DNA from: Polytrichum commune | Lineage: Eukaryota; Streptophyta; Polytrichopsida; Polytrichales; Polytrichaceae | DNA length: 64,000 nt | NCBI GenBank assembly: GCA_950295325.1 | Contig: OX485803.1 | Coordinates: 63,813,554-63,877,553 of the forward strand | Direction: 5' to 3' | Shown: positions 45,471 through 57,489 of the stretch, one piece after another | Layout: every line of letters begins with the position of its first letter | How positions within the stretch are numbered: the first letter of the stretch is position 1 | Notes under the pieces: generated by a model | Told to the model about the DNA's origin: nothing | Database searches by the model: none | Seen by the model: the letters and a program-made list of their open reading frames with translations, nothing else | Position numbers and translations under genes: made by a program

Positions 45471-47020
45471 CCAAAGAACACACTACTAGGAAACATGGGC
45501 CTAGAACACATTTCCCATTTGACATGGGTAGTCATTCAGACACACCCCATTAGGCCCCACAATCCCACTACATTGATTATCCCATTTAGTGAGGGTGGGT
45601 TGATTGTGCGTGTGGAAAACTCGGTGGAGGTGATACGAAATTTCTTTAGGTTGTGATGTTAATGCCACCGGAAAGATCTAGGGTTACAGAGGCTCAAAGT
45701 GTCAAAGTGCTAGAAACCCTCAATGCAAGCTCTCTTTGGTTCTCAGTGTTAGGAGATGCCTCAAGAGTGAGTGGCGCCAAGTGTAGAGAAGAGGAAGCTT
45801 CTTTGAACTCACCAAAACAAATTACGCACTTCACAAACACCATAGAGCACGCATTCCTTTTCTTGAGATGTATGATAGATGAGCATATATCCATGAATTT
45901 AGTATCACTCAATAAAATTTTAACCCCCACTAACTTTGGGATTTGACAAAATAGTGTATGTTTCGGAAATTAGTAGCACACACACTAAATGAGATAAACA
46001 GTGTAGTGAATTCTCAAACTCCCAAAAATTACAAAGCCGTGCTCTATGTAATGGAAAACATGGTGGTAATGGGCAAGGACATGGGCTGCCTTTTGGAGCT
46101 GCAGTTCTCCACATGGTCTACAAAACTACCCCTTTCAAAACTATAGGCCACCGGGCACACACGGAAAATACTACCAATAACTCGTTTCCTATACTAGAAT
46201 ACAAATACTACTAAGATATAAGAAGGCCTACATACTATACCTACACCATACCGATCAATACTTTTTTAACTAATGAGGAGCCTCCATGTGGCGGGAAGGA
46301 AAGATAAGGTTGACGAGGCACCTGCGTCTTATTCCCCAACATGTTATTACATCTCTAGTAGAGCATCCTCCAAGAAAGCCGGGCCCTACCTCTAAAAGGT
46401 TTTCCTAAAGCCTCTTGCACGACACTTGATTGACTTCCAAGCCTAGTCATTGTTACGTCCGTTAGGACTTTGTTTCCTACACCACCATGAGGGTGGCGGT
46501 AAAAACGACAATAGTGTTCGAATGGTATATAGGTGAACTGCATGGGTATCGATAACCAACATCAGTAAGGGTATCCAAGAACCTACATGTGGGTATCAAA
46601 ATTGTTATATCATGCAGATTATTGATATGTGGTGTCAAAAAAAATGAAATTCTCATTATAGATACCCAAATCATGGTATTAAAACTAGACAATACTATAT
46701 TGTTTATGGTATTGAGTATCACTCAAGATTCAAGGGTTATGCAATGCTATGACCTTTTGCTAAGAATGTACCTTTTTACCAAGTAGAGTCATTTATGTTG
46801 TGTATTGTCCATATGACTTATGTAATCTTTGTTGGTAACAAATGAATTCCATAGCAAGAAGTTGAAACCTTGTGTGATTCCAAATAGTGAGTGACATTAA
46901 ATACCCTTAACAGTGTAGTCCAAAAGTGGTAAAAGCTTACTCCCTTTGAAAATATATATATATCTATCTATAGAAACTCGTGGCAACCACTTTTTGGGTC
47001 CTTAGGCATCTAGGGGTTAA
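45471..47020. other. No gene seen
   Basis: No supported gene in about 1.5 kb. The segment near 46,500-46,720 is distantly similar to 35,230-35,460, suggesting a decayed shared repeat. Confidence 0.4.
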
Positions 47021-47202
47021 TTGTGGACACCTGTATTTGCATGGTATATGGAAAAACATGTATTGAAGAATGGACACCACAAAGACACATGTAACAACAA
47101 TGTTGGACTATGTGTTCAAAGATATAGACACCATTCTAAGTTCAATGGGTAACACATCTGGGAGAGCCTATGTGATCACTATAAGAGAAAAGCAATCTTC
47201 AA
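47021..47202 (+). repeat. Dispersed repeat, partial plus copy
   Basis: GGACACCTGTATTTGCATGG, TGGACACCACAAAGACACAT and GGACTATGTGTTCAAAGATA align with the dispersed repeat at 51,130 and 58,376. Confidence 0.5.
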
Positions 47203-48289
47203 TTTGACCCCTTATAGCTTTCGCATCTCAACTTCAAATCTGGGACATGAAACGGCGGTCTTTGTAAATCGACAATTGCTAACCAAATGAAATGAATTTT
47301 CACTTCGATCCGATGGTCAAGATTAAGCCACACACTTTTAAGTGTTAAGATTGTCGATATTTTAAGTGCATGTAAATTTCTACATACCTGACCTTGACAT
47401 AGCCATTTCGCAGCTCCCCTCTGAGCCCTAAAGTTATGGAGGTTGATGACTTAGACTTTACAATGGGGAAGGTGGGTGGGTGAGAGTAGTTACTGTAGTA
47501 CCATGATGTTAATTATATTATTTGAGGATTTGTGCAAATTTTGAAAATTTTAATTGTAAAAATAGCCTCTATCCTAGAAAAAAAAGGTGAGAATTTGGCA
47601 ATATGTTTCATTTGTGAAAATGGAAATGTGAAAATATACAAGTCGTTTGACAACAATTTGCCTAAACCATCTTGGGACTACACTACGATATGGAGAAGTA
47701 AGTCACACTTTTTCCCCAATTCGGGAACGCCACCTTAACCTCTAATGTGTTATGTGACCATAATCTAGTTGGGAGCGGTTCGTTTTGACCCCTTTGACAC
47801 TAGTTTGGATGATTTCTTGACTGAATTTAACATTGTCCAAGACCAATATTAACATTCCGATTATAATCTCCTACATAATAGAATTTCAACACTCCAGATT
47901 TTGACTGTGAGTAGTCACCTCTAACCTGCAAACATCTATTCCGTTGGATTCATCTAAGAAGCCTTAGATCTTCAACTACGATCGTTGAAATTGAGATCGC
48001 ATGTTTTGGGCAAATTGGAAGGAAATTGGGTGTCGGTAGATAGGGGTTAAACGCGACGTGGTGACAAAGTATATACTACTCTCATCTCACGACTTGAGCG
48101 TGAAAGTCGAGGCAGGCCGTGGACTTCAAATGAGGAGAGTGTGTGGAATGATTGATTTTGTGTGAGTATGTGCAATCCTCAAAACAAAACTCGAAAAATC
48201 CTATTGTATGATGTCCACAGCTCGGTGTCACTCCGATAGTAAGGCACTCCGATAGTAAGGCAAGTGGGTCTTAAACAAACACTTTTGGC
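47203..48289. other. No gene seen
   Basis: No supported gene or repeat over about 1.1 kb. Confidence 0.45.
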
Positions 48290-48620
48290 TTTGGGCTCAT
48301 GTCTAGTAGGATACGAAACGTGCAATTACTTAGTGCAAGATGATTAGCAAATCCAAATCGTGCCCATAGTCACTTTCTTCATAATTTTGGGAGCTCTTCA
48401 CAATATCCAATTTGTGTCAAAGTGAAGATTTTATCTATCACAGAGCCCCCCCCCCCCTCCCATCCCAAGTGATTTGACTATTGCATCTTGAATGGTTAAT
48501 GAAATTTTGAGCATATAGGCTGATCGTTTTTTAACACATGTCTATTTGGTATTTGTTCTTAGATCCGCACCCAACCGTTCTCAAAAGGGACCGCTGACCA
48601 TAGTATTTAGTTCTCACGCC
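48290..48620 (-). repeat. Dispersed repeat, minus copy
   Basis: AGCAAATCCAAATCGTGCCC, AAAGTGAAGATTTTATCTAT and TTTTTTAACACATGTCTATT correspond in inverse order to the plus copies. A 13-base C run at 48,444-48,456 lies inside. Confidence 0.55.
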
Positions 48621-48795
48621 CTTTTAAAGTAAGGTCAATCACGGTTTGGATCACCTATTCTTTAGCAATCATCTAAGCATCACTCCACCACCACCACCAC
48701 CTCCTCCTCCGCCCCGCCTCCTCAAATACTTGGTGGTGGGACATCATGGCCCGGTTTGGTGTGGTTTGGTTTCCTAACACCTACTAAAGGGGTAA

Positions 48796-48796
48796 C

Positions 48797-48831
<35 letters not shown>
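48796..48831. repeat. (ATA)n microsatellite
   Basis: About twelve units of the triplet ATA/AAT. Confidence 0.95.
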
Positions 48832-48832
<1 letters not shown>

Positions 48833-48922
48833 TTTGCCCTTTGTAGGTTGGCTGCTAAGATGATGGTAGATTAAAGATTCAAAATCGGAAAAAGGATGAT
48901 CGTTAGCAATTTTAACATGCAA

Positions 48923-49170
48923 CATTGTCCGGGGAGAATTTGGGCAACAATTGGTCCAAATCTGAGTGTTTCTAAGTCCAGCCGGTTACATGTGGACATC
49001 TTTTGGGTTTCCTTTGTTCATCGGGGGTATACTCCATACAAGATTCACCTAAAATGATCGGTAGTTTTTCCCTGAAGTCTTGAAGAACTGCAACCGAACC
49101 GGTCATTTCTCAAACTCATCCGGTTCATCTGTAACTAACTAGCGGCTTTTTCTCCCGTTCATTGCTCACA
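48923..49170. mobile_element. hAT-like MITE, copy whose tail is amplified
   Basis: CATTGTCCGGGGAGAATTTG, TCTAAGTCCAGCCGGTTACA and GGTTCATCTGTAACTAACTA follow the order of the 226-bp family. The right end runs into a tandem array made from its own tail sequence. Confidence 0.6.
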
Positions 49171-50040
49171 ACGGCCCTCAACGGCTCTCAACGGCCCATA
49201 CATTGTTCTAAAATGATCGCTATTTCTCCTGAAGTCTTGATGAACTGCAACCGGTCATTTCTCAAACTGCAACCAGTCAATTCTCAAACTCAGCCGGTTC
49301 GTCTGTAACTAACTACACTAAATATGATATTTAGTGTTAGATACACTAAATATGAACACGACACTAAATATCACTAACCCTATGAAAGTAAGTAACATTA
49401 AATGTAAACTCAAACACTAAATATCATCTATGGTAATATGTGAAAGTTACATGCACAAATTTAGTGTTTAGCAGGAAAGAGGTGGCAACAAGGAAGGTGG
49501 CGGCGGCGCATTTATGTTTAACACTAATAATCAAAGAATTGAAAATTAGTGTTGAGCATAGTAGGGTGGTAAAACACTAAATCTAATCAAACACTAAATA
49601 TCATATTTTGTGTAGTGGCCAGTTCTCCCGTTCATTACTCTGAACGGCCCTCAACGGCCCTCAACGGCTCTGAACGGCGCATAGATTCTTCGAAAATGAT
49701 CGCTACTTCTCCTGACGTCTTGAAGAACTGCAACCGGTCATTTCTCAAACTGCAACCAGTTCATCTGTAACTAACTAGCGGCCAGTTCTCCCATTCATTG
49801 CTCTCAACGGCCCATAAGCGGCTCTCAACGGCCCACAAGCAGCTCTCAGCGGCCCATACATTCTTCGAAAATGATCGCTACTTCTCCTGAAGTCTTGAAG
49901 AACTGCAACAGGTCGGTCATTTCTCAAACTCATCAGCCGCTTTGTCTGTAACTAACTAGCAGCCTTTTCCTCCTGCTCATTGCTCTCAACGGCCCACAAA
50001 CGGCTCTCAACGGCCCACGAACAGCGAGGTTCACGCTCCA
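49128..50040 (+). repeat. Tandem array derived from the MITE tail
   Basis: Units start TCTGTAACTAACTAGCGGC at 49,128, 49,302, 49,764 and 49,945. Spacings are 174, 462 and 181; the 462 drops to 165 once a 297-bp MITE is removed. Each unit holds AAATGATCGCTACTTCTCCT, GAAGAACTGCAACCGGTC and a shorter inner repeat of CTCAACGGCCCA. Confidence 0.85.
49316..49612. mobile_element. MITE with TA target, 297 bp
   Basis: Inverted ends CACTAAATATGATATTTAGT and CACAAAATATGATATTTAGT, flanked by TA (49,314-49,315 and 49,613-49,614). The sister units of the surrounding tandem array, for example 49,764-49,800, supply the empty site AACTAACTAGCGGCCAG, so the boundaries are certain to the base. TA duplication suggests a Tc1/mariner (Stowaway-like) origin, although the end sequence is not the standard Stowaway motif. 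Non-coding. Confidence 0.85.
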
Positions 50041-51129
50041 GTGTATGAGTCAATACCAACAAACCGAAACCCAAGGATCAAGTGGGAGTTGAATACGAGT
50101 CACTGTAGGAGAGGCAAGTGGGAGCCAAATTCAACACCAACTCCCTTTGCTCGCTCTTTAAAACTCCCCTGTGTCAAGTTTGACACTGAAGTTGTTGGGA
50201 TGGGTGCAACAATAACGAGAAATGGAATTGCCAGCCGTTCCTTGCAGACCAAGTTTACAAGTAGCACTGCTGTTCAAACGTGAACTTAATTAGTTCTGTT
50301 CAAACGGGCCATGATTCCTTGGCGGCTATGGAGTCGATTTGATGGCTTCAACTTCAGCGTCCGGCTTTGGCTCCGAGCGAGTTTCCAATCACCTTTGATT
50401 CTATTCGCGCAAATATATGGAGTGGAGGTGTAGATGATGCCTCGTTCGTGCCCCCCTAGGTTGGGGAAAGTATTCGCACCTTTTTACCATACCCCCCAAA
50501 ACTGACTCGAACAAGTGTATAATACAAGGTCATGAAGCTCCCGCAAGATCCTATAGAGCTCCTTCACCCTTTACCTTTGTTGGGTGGGGTTTGCCTCAAG
50601 TGGTTAGTGTTGAGGGGTGTTGAGCATTGACTTTTTAGGAGGGTGGCCCCATCGATGAACCAGTGTATGAATCCCTACGAAATAATTATAGGAAGTGTTC
50701 GTTCTAGGAAAATATTAAACTATTTTGTGTCAAGAAACAAGTGGGTTTGAAAATCCGACATTTGGTTAAGACATGCACACCGCATCTCATTTACCATAGT
50801 GATCGATCCTAGTCTAACACACCAGCACAAGGTTCACCTCCAAACACCGGATGGTTGCTCCTAATTTTTTTCCGGATAAGTCTATTGCAATGGAAAGTTG
50901 TTCACGGTACTTTTCAAGCCTTAAACATGCTATATTCTCAAATCATTTCCAATGTATAATGGTTGTAGAGCTGTGTCTTGAAGTTAAGAGATGTGTTGTA
51001 ATTTAGAACCACTTTATAGCCAATGTTTGTTTTGGGCTTGCGTACCTTATGTGAACTCTCCAAGTGATGTGAGGACCTCACCCACATTCATTTTTACAAT
51101 AGGGTAGATGTGTCTAATTCGATTGTTTA
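50041..51129. other. No gene seen
   Basis: An 80-codon plus frame at 50,041-50,283 has no motif. I see nothing else over about 1.1 kb. Confidence 0.45.
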
Positions 51130-51362
51130 TCTTAATTTGGATACCTATATTTGAGCCGTATATGGTTAGGTGTGGCTCCAAAAATGGATACCATAGAGGC
51201 ATATGTTTAAAAGAGATTGGACTATGTGCTCAAGATAATCAACAAACTTGGGAGAACCTATATGACCATTTAACAACCACAAGCATCTTCACTTAGACAA
51301 TGAATAGAATATTCACATGAGCTCCAGAAATAATGAGGAAAGTGGCTACTGCCTCAATTTAA
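51130..51362 (+). repeat. Dispersed repeat, plus copy
   Basis: TTGGATACCTATATTTGAGC, GTTTAAAAGAGATTGGACTA and CAAGCATCTTCACTTAGACA match the copy at 58,376-58,690. Confidence 0.6.
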
Positions 51363-51659
51363 TTTTGCTTGCCATCTCATCTAATAGCGTGTTTCATAAC
51401 TTAGGAAAAGTGGGATTAGTTGGAAAAGTAAGCATTTAAGACCCACCTACCTCACACAAGGTTGAGAATATATACACATATGAAGATAAGATTTATGTGG
51501 ACAAAGGTTAATAGCGGATTTCTTGATAAGAGGGGTTGGAGCCCTCCACTCAACAACTATGGTAAATTACAAATTACATCTATGGAGCACCACAATGATG
51601 CCTTGATATTTTTTTGTTTACCTACACTATTCAGTTTCATTCAAGTCCCATTTCAACGG

Positions 51660-52002
51660 TACACTAAATAGTCCTATTAGTGTGAATGGAAAATTGGTGT
51701 GGGAATAATCAGTGGGGGCCACACTAATTTTCTAGTCAAGGTGGAATTAACATGGGTCCAAGACCCCAAGTCATCCCCCTATTCTTCATGAAGACTTCCG
51801 ACTAGTACATTGAATATTAGTTAAAGGACAAAGGTGACACAATATGAGATAATCACCCACATTGAATTTCTTAAAAAAATTTAATGTGGTCCACACTAAA
51901 TTTCTACTATAAACTAATCGATGTGGTCCACACTCACTTTCTAACAGGGTTCAGATTTAATGTGGCCCACACTAATTTTGATCATGAGAATTAGCGTAGT
52001 CT
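51660..52002. mobile_element. MITE with GTGGCCCACACT motifs, copy 3
   Basis: The left end ACACTAAATAGTCCTATTAG matches the other copies. The interior repeats TAATGTGGYCCACACT at least three times. The right end near 52,002 is eroded. Confidence 0.5.
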
Positions 52003-53934
52003 CTAGTAAGTTTACTGTGATTTCAATGGTTGACATTGTTTCGCATTCAAAAAAGGTCCCAAAATCCATACCTCACACCCTTTGGGGGTTAAGTTTGTGT
52101 TTGTAGATTCTTCTTAGCATCCCTTTTTCTCCGTAGTCACTTTGCTATGGTGAAGTGAATTGATTTACACCCAGATGTTAAAAACATTGGATTTTTTGCC
52201 TTGTAAGGTGTCACCTCCACTCTTTGTGGGTAAGAGGTGGCGCCAACTAGCTTCACATTAGTGGAGCGGAGTCACCCAAAAATCGGGACATGTCTCTAAG
52301 CTCCATTATTGGGAGTAGCCAGTGAGCTCCACTATGAGTTGTAATTGAAGTCCACCTTCCTATCCAAGGGCAGAGGTCCCCTAGGGTTTAGTTGGTTGTG
52401 TTGAGTGGTATCGCCACTTTCTCCTCCATTCTCCACCCCTATGGATGCCACCCTCTTGCTCTCTTAACCGGTACCTTGTAGCCTCTTTATTCATGTAGTG
52501 GCAATAGCAGCGCCACCTTTTGGTTGTAACGGAGTTTTAAGAATTTTGGGTACCAAGTTTCAAGTTTTTGGGGTGGAATGCATTGGTGGTGCTTGAAGGT
52601 GCCACCCTCCTAGCCTACCTATTTGTATTTGTTTGTGTGATTGTAAGAGCGGTCTTTGTAAGCAATGATGTTCAATTTGGGTGTAATCTCTTGTTTTAGT
52701 GGGTTGGTGCAATCTTTCTGGGTGTAAAAATGCATGAGGTACTTTAGGTGTATAATGTTTTAATGCTAATCATCTTGCATGATTCAGTTTTGGTGGACGT
52801 TGATATTTAAGAGGGTTGATGCAACACTCGTTTACCTAAGTTGTTGCTAAGTGCTTTAAACATATGATATGAACTCCCAATAATCCTTGGAACATCCAAT
52901 TATAACGGGACTATAAATAGAATTAGACTAACTCAAAGAAGAGGCGACGCTACAACTCACGCTAGTGGTGACATTGGACTCATCTCTTCTTCTCCTCTTA
53001 AACTTTTGAGTGTAAGTTAATGCTCCTAATGCATTTGTCCGTCTCTATTGGGTATCGCATTGACACGAGACACACAAGAGACACACAAAAGTAGGCTTCT
53101 TTGCAAACCTCTCGACACGATTCTCGAGATCAATCCATTGGCGTTTGCTTCAAATGGACAAAGTTGGTCTGAGCAAGTTATCACCTAAGTTATTGGTGAC
53201 GACAAAGTTGTGAAGGAATATCTCTGTGATCGCAGGGTCAACGTGCACTAATCGATCGAGTCGACAACCAATTTTTTGCACGTTTGGGACTCGAGTCCTC
53301 GCGATGACTTAACTTAGAAGCTGAAGATGAACAACCAGTCATATATATATTTAGGGTGGGAATTAGAGGTTTTGAGAAGATCTCGTTTGTTTTGTGGGCC
53401 CAGTGTGGGTGCGATCTCCATGTTACTTGAACTTTGAAGCCTGCTTGTGGCCGCCTTATTATATGGGCATATACTATACATCAGGTAGTTAGTACTTATG
53501 TTGTTATTTTGGATAAGCTTGTGAAGAAGGTCCCCTAGGATGTCGTTGAGCCAGAGATCGAGCTCCCCTATAACAAGTTAAGTATAGCTAAGTAGCAAAC
53601 TGCCCCTAACTGTACCCTGCCGATCATGATATGACATAATGATTCCGAGATAACATCTTAGCCCTCTTGGATATTAATTAAAGACTTGCTACTGTGACTG
53701 TTCAGTGAACTATGATCTGTTCCAACAGTGTGCAGTGGCCGCAAAAGCAAATTTATTCAGATATTTTGGAAAAATATCTGCCTCTCTCTACTTCCCATGA
53801 GTTGCTCGTGCTGTTTGCAATGTCTATCCAAACCGGCAACCGCACGGCAAAAGCCAATCTCCCGTTTTCCCATTCTTTCCAGTTGGTTGGAGGCTCCCTT
53901 CAAGTTAGGCACCTCTAGTGAGAGGGAGGGAGGG
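52003..53934. other. Long stretch without a recognised gene
   Basis: About 1.9 kb. A good TATA sequence (CTATAAATAGA) lies at about 52,911-52,921, with no recognisable gene or LTR end after it. No coding region is supported. Confidence 0.4.
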
Positions 53935-54410
53935 ATGCATGCATGCATGCATGCATGTGTAAGGTTATGTGGGGGCTTCCAAGAACTTCACGTACAATCT
54001 TTTGGGTCGTCGAATGGGTCCGCGAAACTCTCTCATCACGGTACCGATTGTGAATCATGGAGATTGTTGTTTCAAGTATCCAAATTGGGGTCGAGATGCA
54101 AAAGTTATAAGAGGTCAAAATGGAGATTCTCCTTTCTCTTGAAATGGTTGTTTAGACCTTCTCAATTGTGTTAAATACTAGTCTCCAAATAGTGTTTGCA
54201 TGCATGCATAAGTATGTAAGGTATGTGGGGGGCTTCCAACTTCACGTACACTTTTTTTTGTCGTCGGATGGGATCGCGAACTATCTCATCAAGGTAGCAA
54301 TTGTGAATCATGAACATTGTTGTTTCAAGTACCGAGATTGGGGTTGAGATGAAAAAGCTATAACAAGTCGAAATGAAGATTCGTCTTTCTTTTGAAATGG
54401 TTGTGTTGAA
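53935..54410 (+). repeat. Tandem duplication, unit about 255 bp
   Basis: Two copies run from a GCATGCATGCAT tract through TATGTGGGGGCTTCC, TTCACGTACA, GATTGTGAATCATG and GTTGTTTCAAGT to TTTCTTTTGAAATGGTTGT. The offset is 253-257 bp and divergence is noticeable. The right edge passes into a minus copy of the dispersed repeat. Confidence 0.8.
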
Positions 54411-54419
54411 CACTAAACT

Positions 54420-54560
54420 TAGAATGGTTCAATCCCGTCGTGACACATATGTTTTTGGTGTCCGCACTTAACTATAAGACTTGTCATATACCACTCAAAT
54501 GTTGGTGCCCGATTAAGAAGAGTCACCACATAAAGCCCACATGATGCCTCGAAAGAAACG
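54420..54560 (-). repeat. Dispersed repeat, partial minus copy
   Basis: ACACATATGTTTTTGGTGTC, CCACTCAAATGTTGGTGCCC and GATTAAGAAGAGTCACCACA match 55,680-55,790 and 40,745-40,830. Confidence 0.55.
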
Positions 54561-54599
54561 TTGTTCATTTCTTGAATCGTCCGTTGCAACTCCCAAATG

Positions 54600-55620
54600 T
54601 CCAAATTGCAACCCGCAACTTCCGGTGGGCAGCCATCTTTTTAAGTTTTTTATACATTGATATTCTCACAATGGTCTCACCTAAGTGGACAAGTCGCGAC
54701 GGGCGGTTGTAATGGACAAGTTTTCCATTGTGCGACCCGAGGAATCTGCAATAGTGAGTCTAGTAGGTCGCGCAAAAGGAGTAGAGGCCATTGCAAAGAT
54801 GGTCATTCCAGAAACGCCACTTGGAAACTTTCTCGTACTAGTTCTGCTGAAAGCTCGTCCGAGTTTGTTGTTGTTCATGTGCAGCCTCCGAATATAGCAC
54901 GTGGTCAGCAGCTGCAACAAGCAGGCTCCGGGCGCGCATGCCTTCAATTGGCTTCAATTCCCGACAAGCAGCAATTGGTTGATGATTAGTAAGGATCGAC
55001 TTTTTATGCGCTGGAAAGCAAGCAATCCTTACAAATATCGAGCCACTGTAGTATCCAAATATCTACACACGCTCAAAAACAGATCTGGAACTAACCCACC
55101 CACCCACCAACCAACCTCCCAAACCTCGAAGCATACAAGAATGTAGCAATTCCATTCCACACCAACTTAGTCCTCAGGCAGTGCGGATCCGAAATATCAT
55201 GATGTGCGGTGCATTATCGTGAAGTCACGTGGTGAGCGACAGATATTTAATCCAAGAATGATACGGTAAGGTAGAGACAAAGCCATGTGCTCCAAACTTC
55301 CACTCCAATTAATTATGGGTTATATCAACATGCTCGGCTAATCAGGGTAAAAACACAACTACCTGTTCATCAGGCGCTTGCTTGGGAAGGGAATCATTGG
55401 GAGACTGAAAGATAGACAAAAGGTATGTGGGTGTTATTCAGTTCGTTTTTCATGTTTTCCAACTTCTACTGATTAGATTTACACAATGAAACATGCGCTC
55501 CGTTGACAAATCTACAATGAAGCATCCACAGATTTCGGATCGGATCAGATCGGATCTCCCCTTATTTAGTTATGATTATCGGAAGCACATGTTTGTTGGT
55601 TCCTTAATTGAATACATAGG
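54600..55620. other. GC-richer stretch with open frames, no gene assigned
   Basis: Between 54,650 and 54,990 all three plus frames and one minus frame stay open for 70-110 codons. Composition differs from the flanks. None of the readings shows a motif that I recognise. It might be a gene fragment. The rest holds nothing visible. Confidence 0.3.
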
Positions 55621-55624
55621 TCCT

Positions 55625-55800
55625 CCCAATTGTGTTCACAATTGAGTGTGGAGTAGTTAATAGAATTTGAAAACATTGGCCAATCTCTTTTAGACACGTG
55701 TCTTTATGGTGTTTGTTCTTTGATCTTCACCTAATCACACATCGATCAAATATGGGTGTCCGATTAAGAAGAATAAATATTTGAACAACACCCACATCCC
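55625..55800 (-). repeat. Dispersed repeat, minus copy
   Basis: ATCTCTTTTAGACACGTGTC, TTTATGGTGTTTGTTCTTTG and GGGTGTCCGATTAAGAAGA are the inverted counterparts of the plus copies. Confidence 0.6.
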
Positions 55801-55929
55801 TTAGTTATTAATGCCAGCTCCTAACAGCTCCTAACAAGCATGATGAAGTCTCATTCACCTGGAGGCTACTGCCCTCTTTCAAGGGTGGGCTCTATATTGG
55901 CAACGAACACCAAACAACAAAAAAATCAA

Positions 55930-56045
55930 CATGTTATGAGGGTTAGGTGGGTGACATTTGGGCACCTTGAGGGCCGAGTAAGGTGGTTGGTTTGTGTTGT
56001 GGGTTATCATCCAGAAGATCTGGATTCGAAACCCTGGTAGGCCCC
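55930..56045 (+). mobile_element. Possible tRNA-derived SINE fragment
   Basis: GGATTCGAAACCC at 56,022-56,034 fits a pol III B box, preceded at a plausible distance by GAGTAAGGTGGTTGGTTTG as a weak A box. No tRNA cloverleaf and no 3' tail repeat are evident. Low confidence. Confidence 0.25.
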
Positions 56046-56080
56046 TAAAAGCTAGCAATGCAAGAAATCGTTATTCCTTG

Positions 56081-56312
56081 CTATTGCTATGATTGGGGAG
56101 AACCGACAGTTAGTTACAGATGAACCAGTTGAGTTTGAGAAATAGCCGGTTGAAGTTCAAGACTGCAGGAAAAGTACCGATCATTCTAGAGGAATTTATA
56201 GAATGAACCCCGATTTATTAAAGGAAAACTGAAGGCTGTCAACATGTAGCCGGTTGGACTTGCAAAAACTAGGATCTCAACCGATTATGCCCAAAAATCT
56301 CCCCGATCACTG
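56081..56312. mobile_element. hAT-like MITE, 226-bp family, best-preserved copy
   Basis: Runs from CTATGATTGGGGAGAACCG (56,087) to an inverted CAGTGATCGGGGAGATTTTT ending at 56,312; that span is 226 bp, exactly as in the copy at 4834-5059. Flanks ATTCCTTG (56,073-56,080) and ATCCCTTG (56,313-56,320) agree in 7 of 8 bases if six extra bases at the left are included in the element. Non-coding. Confidence 0.75.
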
Positions 56313-57000
56313 ATCCCTTGAATGAGTCATTGAGCAGCACCTACCAGCTACTTTTGCAGATGCCGGGTTTTTATGGAAATGATGACAATCCCCTGTGCAT
56401 TTTTGTAGGAGGGGCATAAGGTGGGTCTGCATTTTTGAGTAGGAGTTTTGCTTATGGAGGGGCTTGTGTGAGGCTGGTCTTAGTTTCAAGTGTACGATTA
56501 TGAAGGATAAGCATTGAGGGTGAGCAGAGGGCCCTAGAGAGAAACTAAAACATTATTGCTACACAACATCATCATTGTGATCCAAAAAGCTCAAAATTGT
56601 AAATCAGGCAGAACACCTGATGGTCTTAAACATGAGCAGGCAAAACTTCAATGTTTCAAATAGTAGGCATATCAGATGCCTACATTAATGTGCAGGAATC
56701 GATTAATTAGTTACAATGTGCACAAGAATCACAAATTCCCTGTCCAGCTAAGAAAATGACACATTGCATATGTCAATTCATACATTCTTGTTTGATGGAA
56801 TCCACAACATTGTAGACGGTTAAAGAAAGAATCTTAACTAGAGAATGCTAAGAGTTTGGAAATATTCACAGATGTTCGTCACAAATCTACCAGGTGTGTC
56901 CGACATGCACGCAAAACATGACACACACACACACACACACATCTCCATGCCATTCCTGCTAACAAATTAGTATTCAGAAAAAGTTTTATAGACAAACTTA
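56313..57000. other. No gene seen
   Basis: Contains an (AC)n tract at about 56,919-56,941. Nothing else is supported. Confidence 0.45.
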
Positions 57001-57428
57001 TCATGGAGTGAAGGTGACATTATGGAACGATTTTCCTTTTAAGCGTCGCCTCCTCTCTTGACCCAAAAGATATGTCATGCTACTCTCTAGCCCTGTCAAT
57101 ATTTTTTTGATCTGAGAGTACAAACCAAGGCTGTTGGTAGCAGGGTCGCCTGGAGCGGCATCGATAAGCCTCACCTCCGCCCATGTTCCTGGTGGTTTTT
57201 TCCCATGCATTGGACTATTGGTTTCTTCATGTTCTTCAGGTCCCTCATTATTTTCATCGTTGTGCATGTGGCACCTTGACTTTTCTTTCATGTGCTCAAT
57301 CTGGGAACATCGTGAGCGACACGCTCCATAGGCACAGTTTGGAGTTTTCATGTGCTTGTTACTATTATTATCAGGGCATTTCACCACAAATTGTTGGCAA
57401 ATCTCCACATCTCGCCTGGGATGCCTAC
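57001..57428 (-). CDS. Possible terminal exon, Cys/His-rich protein
   Basis: I do not recognise the family. The minus-strand reading ends at TGA (57,003-57,001) and stays open for about 140 codons. The first half is rich in Cys and His (CPDNNSNKHMKTPNCAYGAC, then CRSRCSQIEHM and SRCHMH), which suggests a metal-binding module. A Glu-rich spacer follows, then GTWAEVRLIDAAPGDPATNS and a basic end. TGTAG or CCCAG near 57,416-57,428 could be acceptors. It lies downstream of the coiled-coil exons on the same strand, but no donor with a matching phase was found there, so it may be a separate gene. Confidence 0.4.
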
Positions 57429-57489
57429 ACCAAGAGCTCGTCACAAACCATGTGAATGAACATAATGTAGATGGGTTTTAAGTGGTGCT

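Noticed and set aside
54657-54989. 110-codon plus-strand ORF, considered as a small basic protein
   Set aside because: Three overlapping frames are equally open and none matches a family that I know, so only the GC-richer patch is recorded.
56022-56034. tRNA gene based on the GGATTCGAAACCC box
   Set aside because: No acceptor stem or full cloverleaf can be drawn; kept only as a weak SINE candidate.
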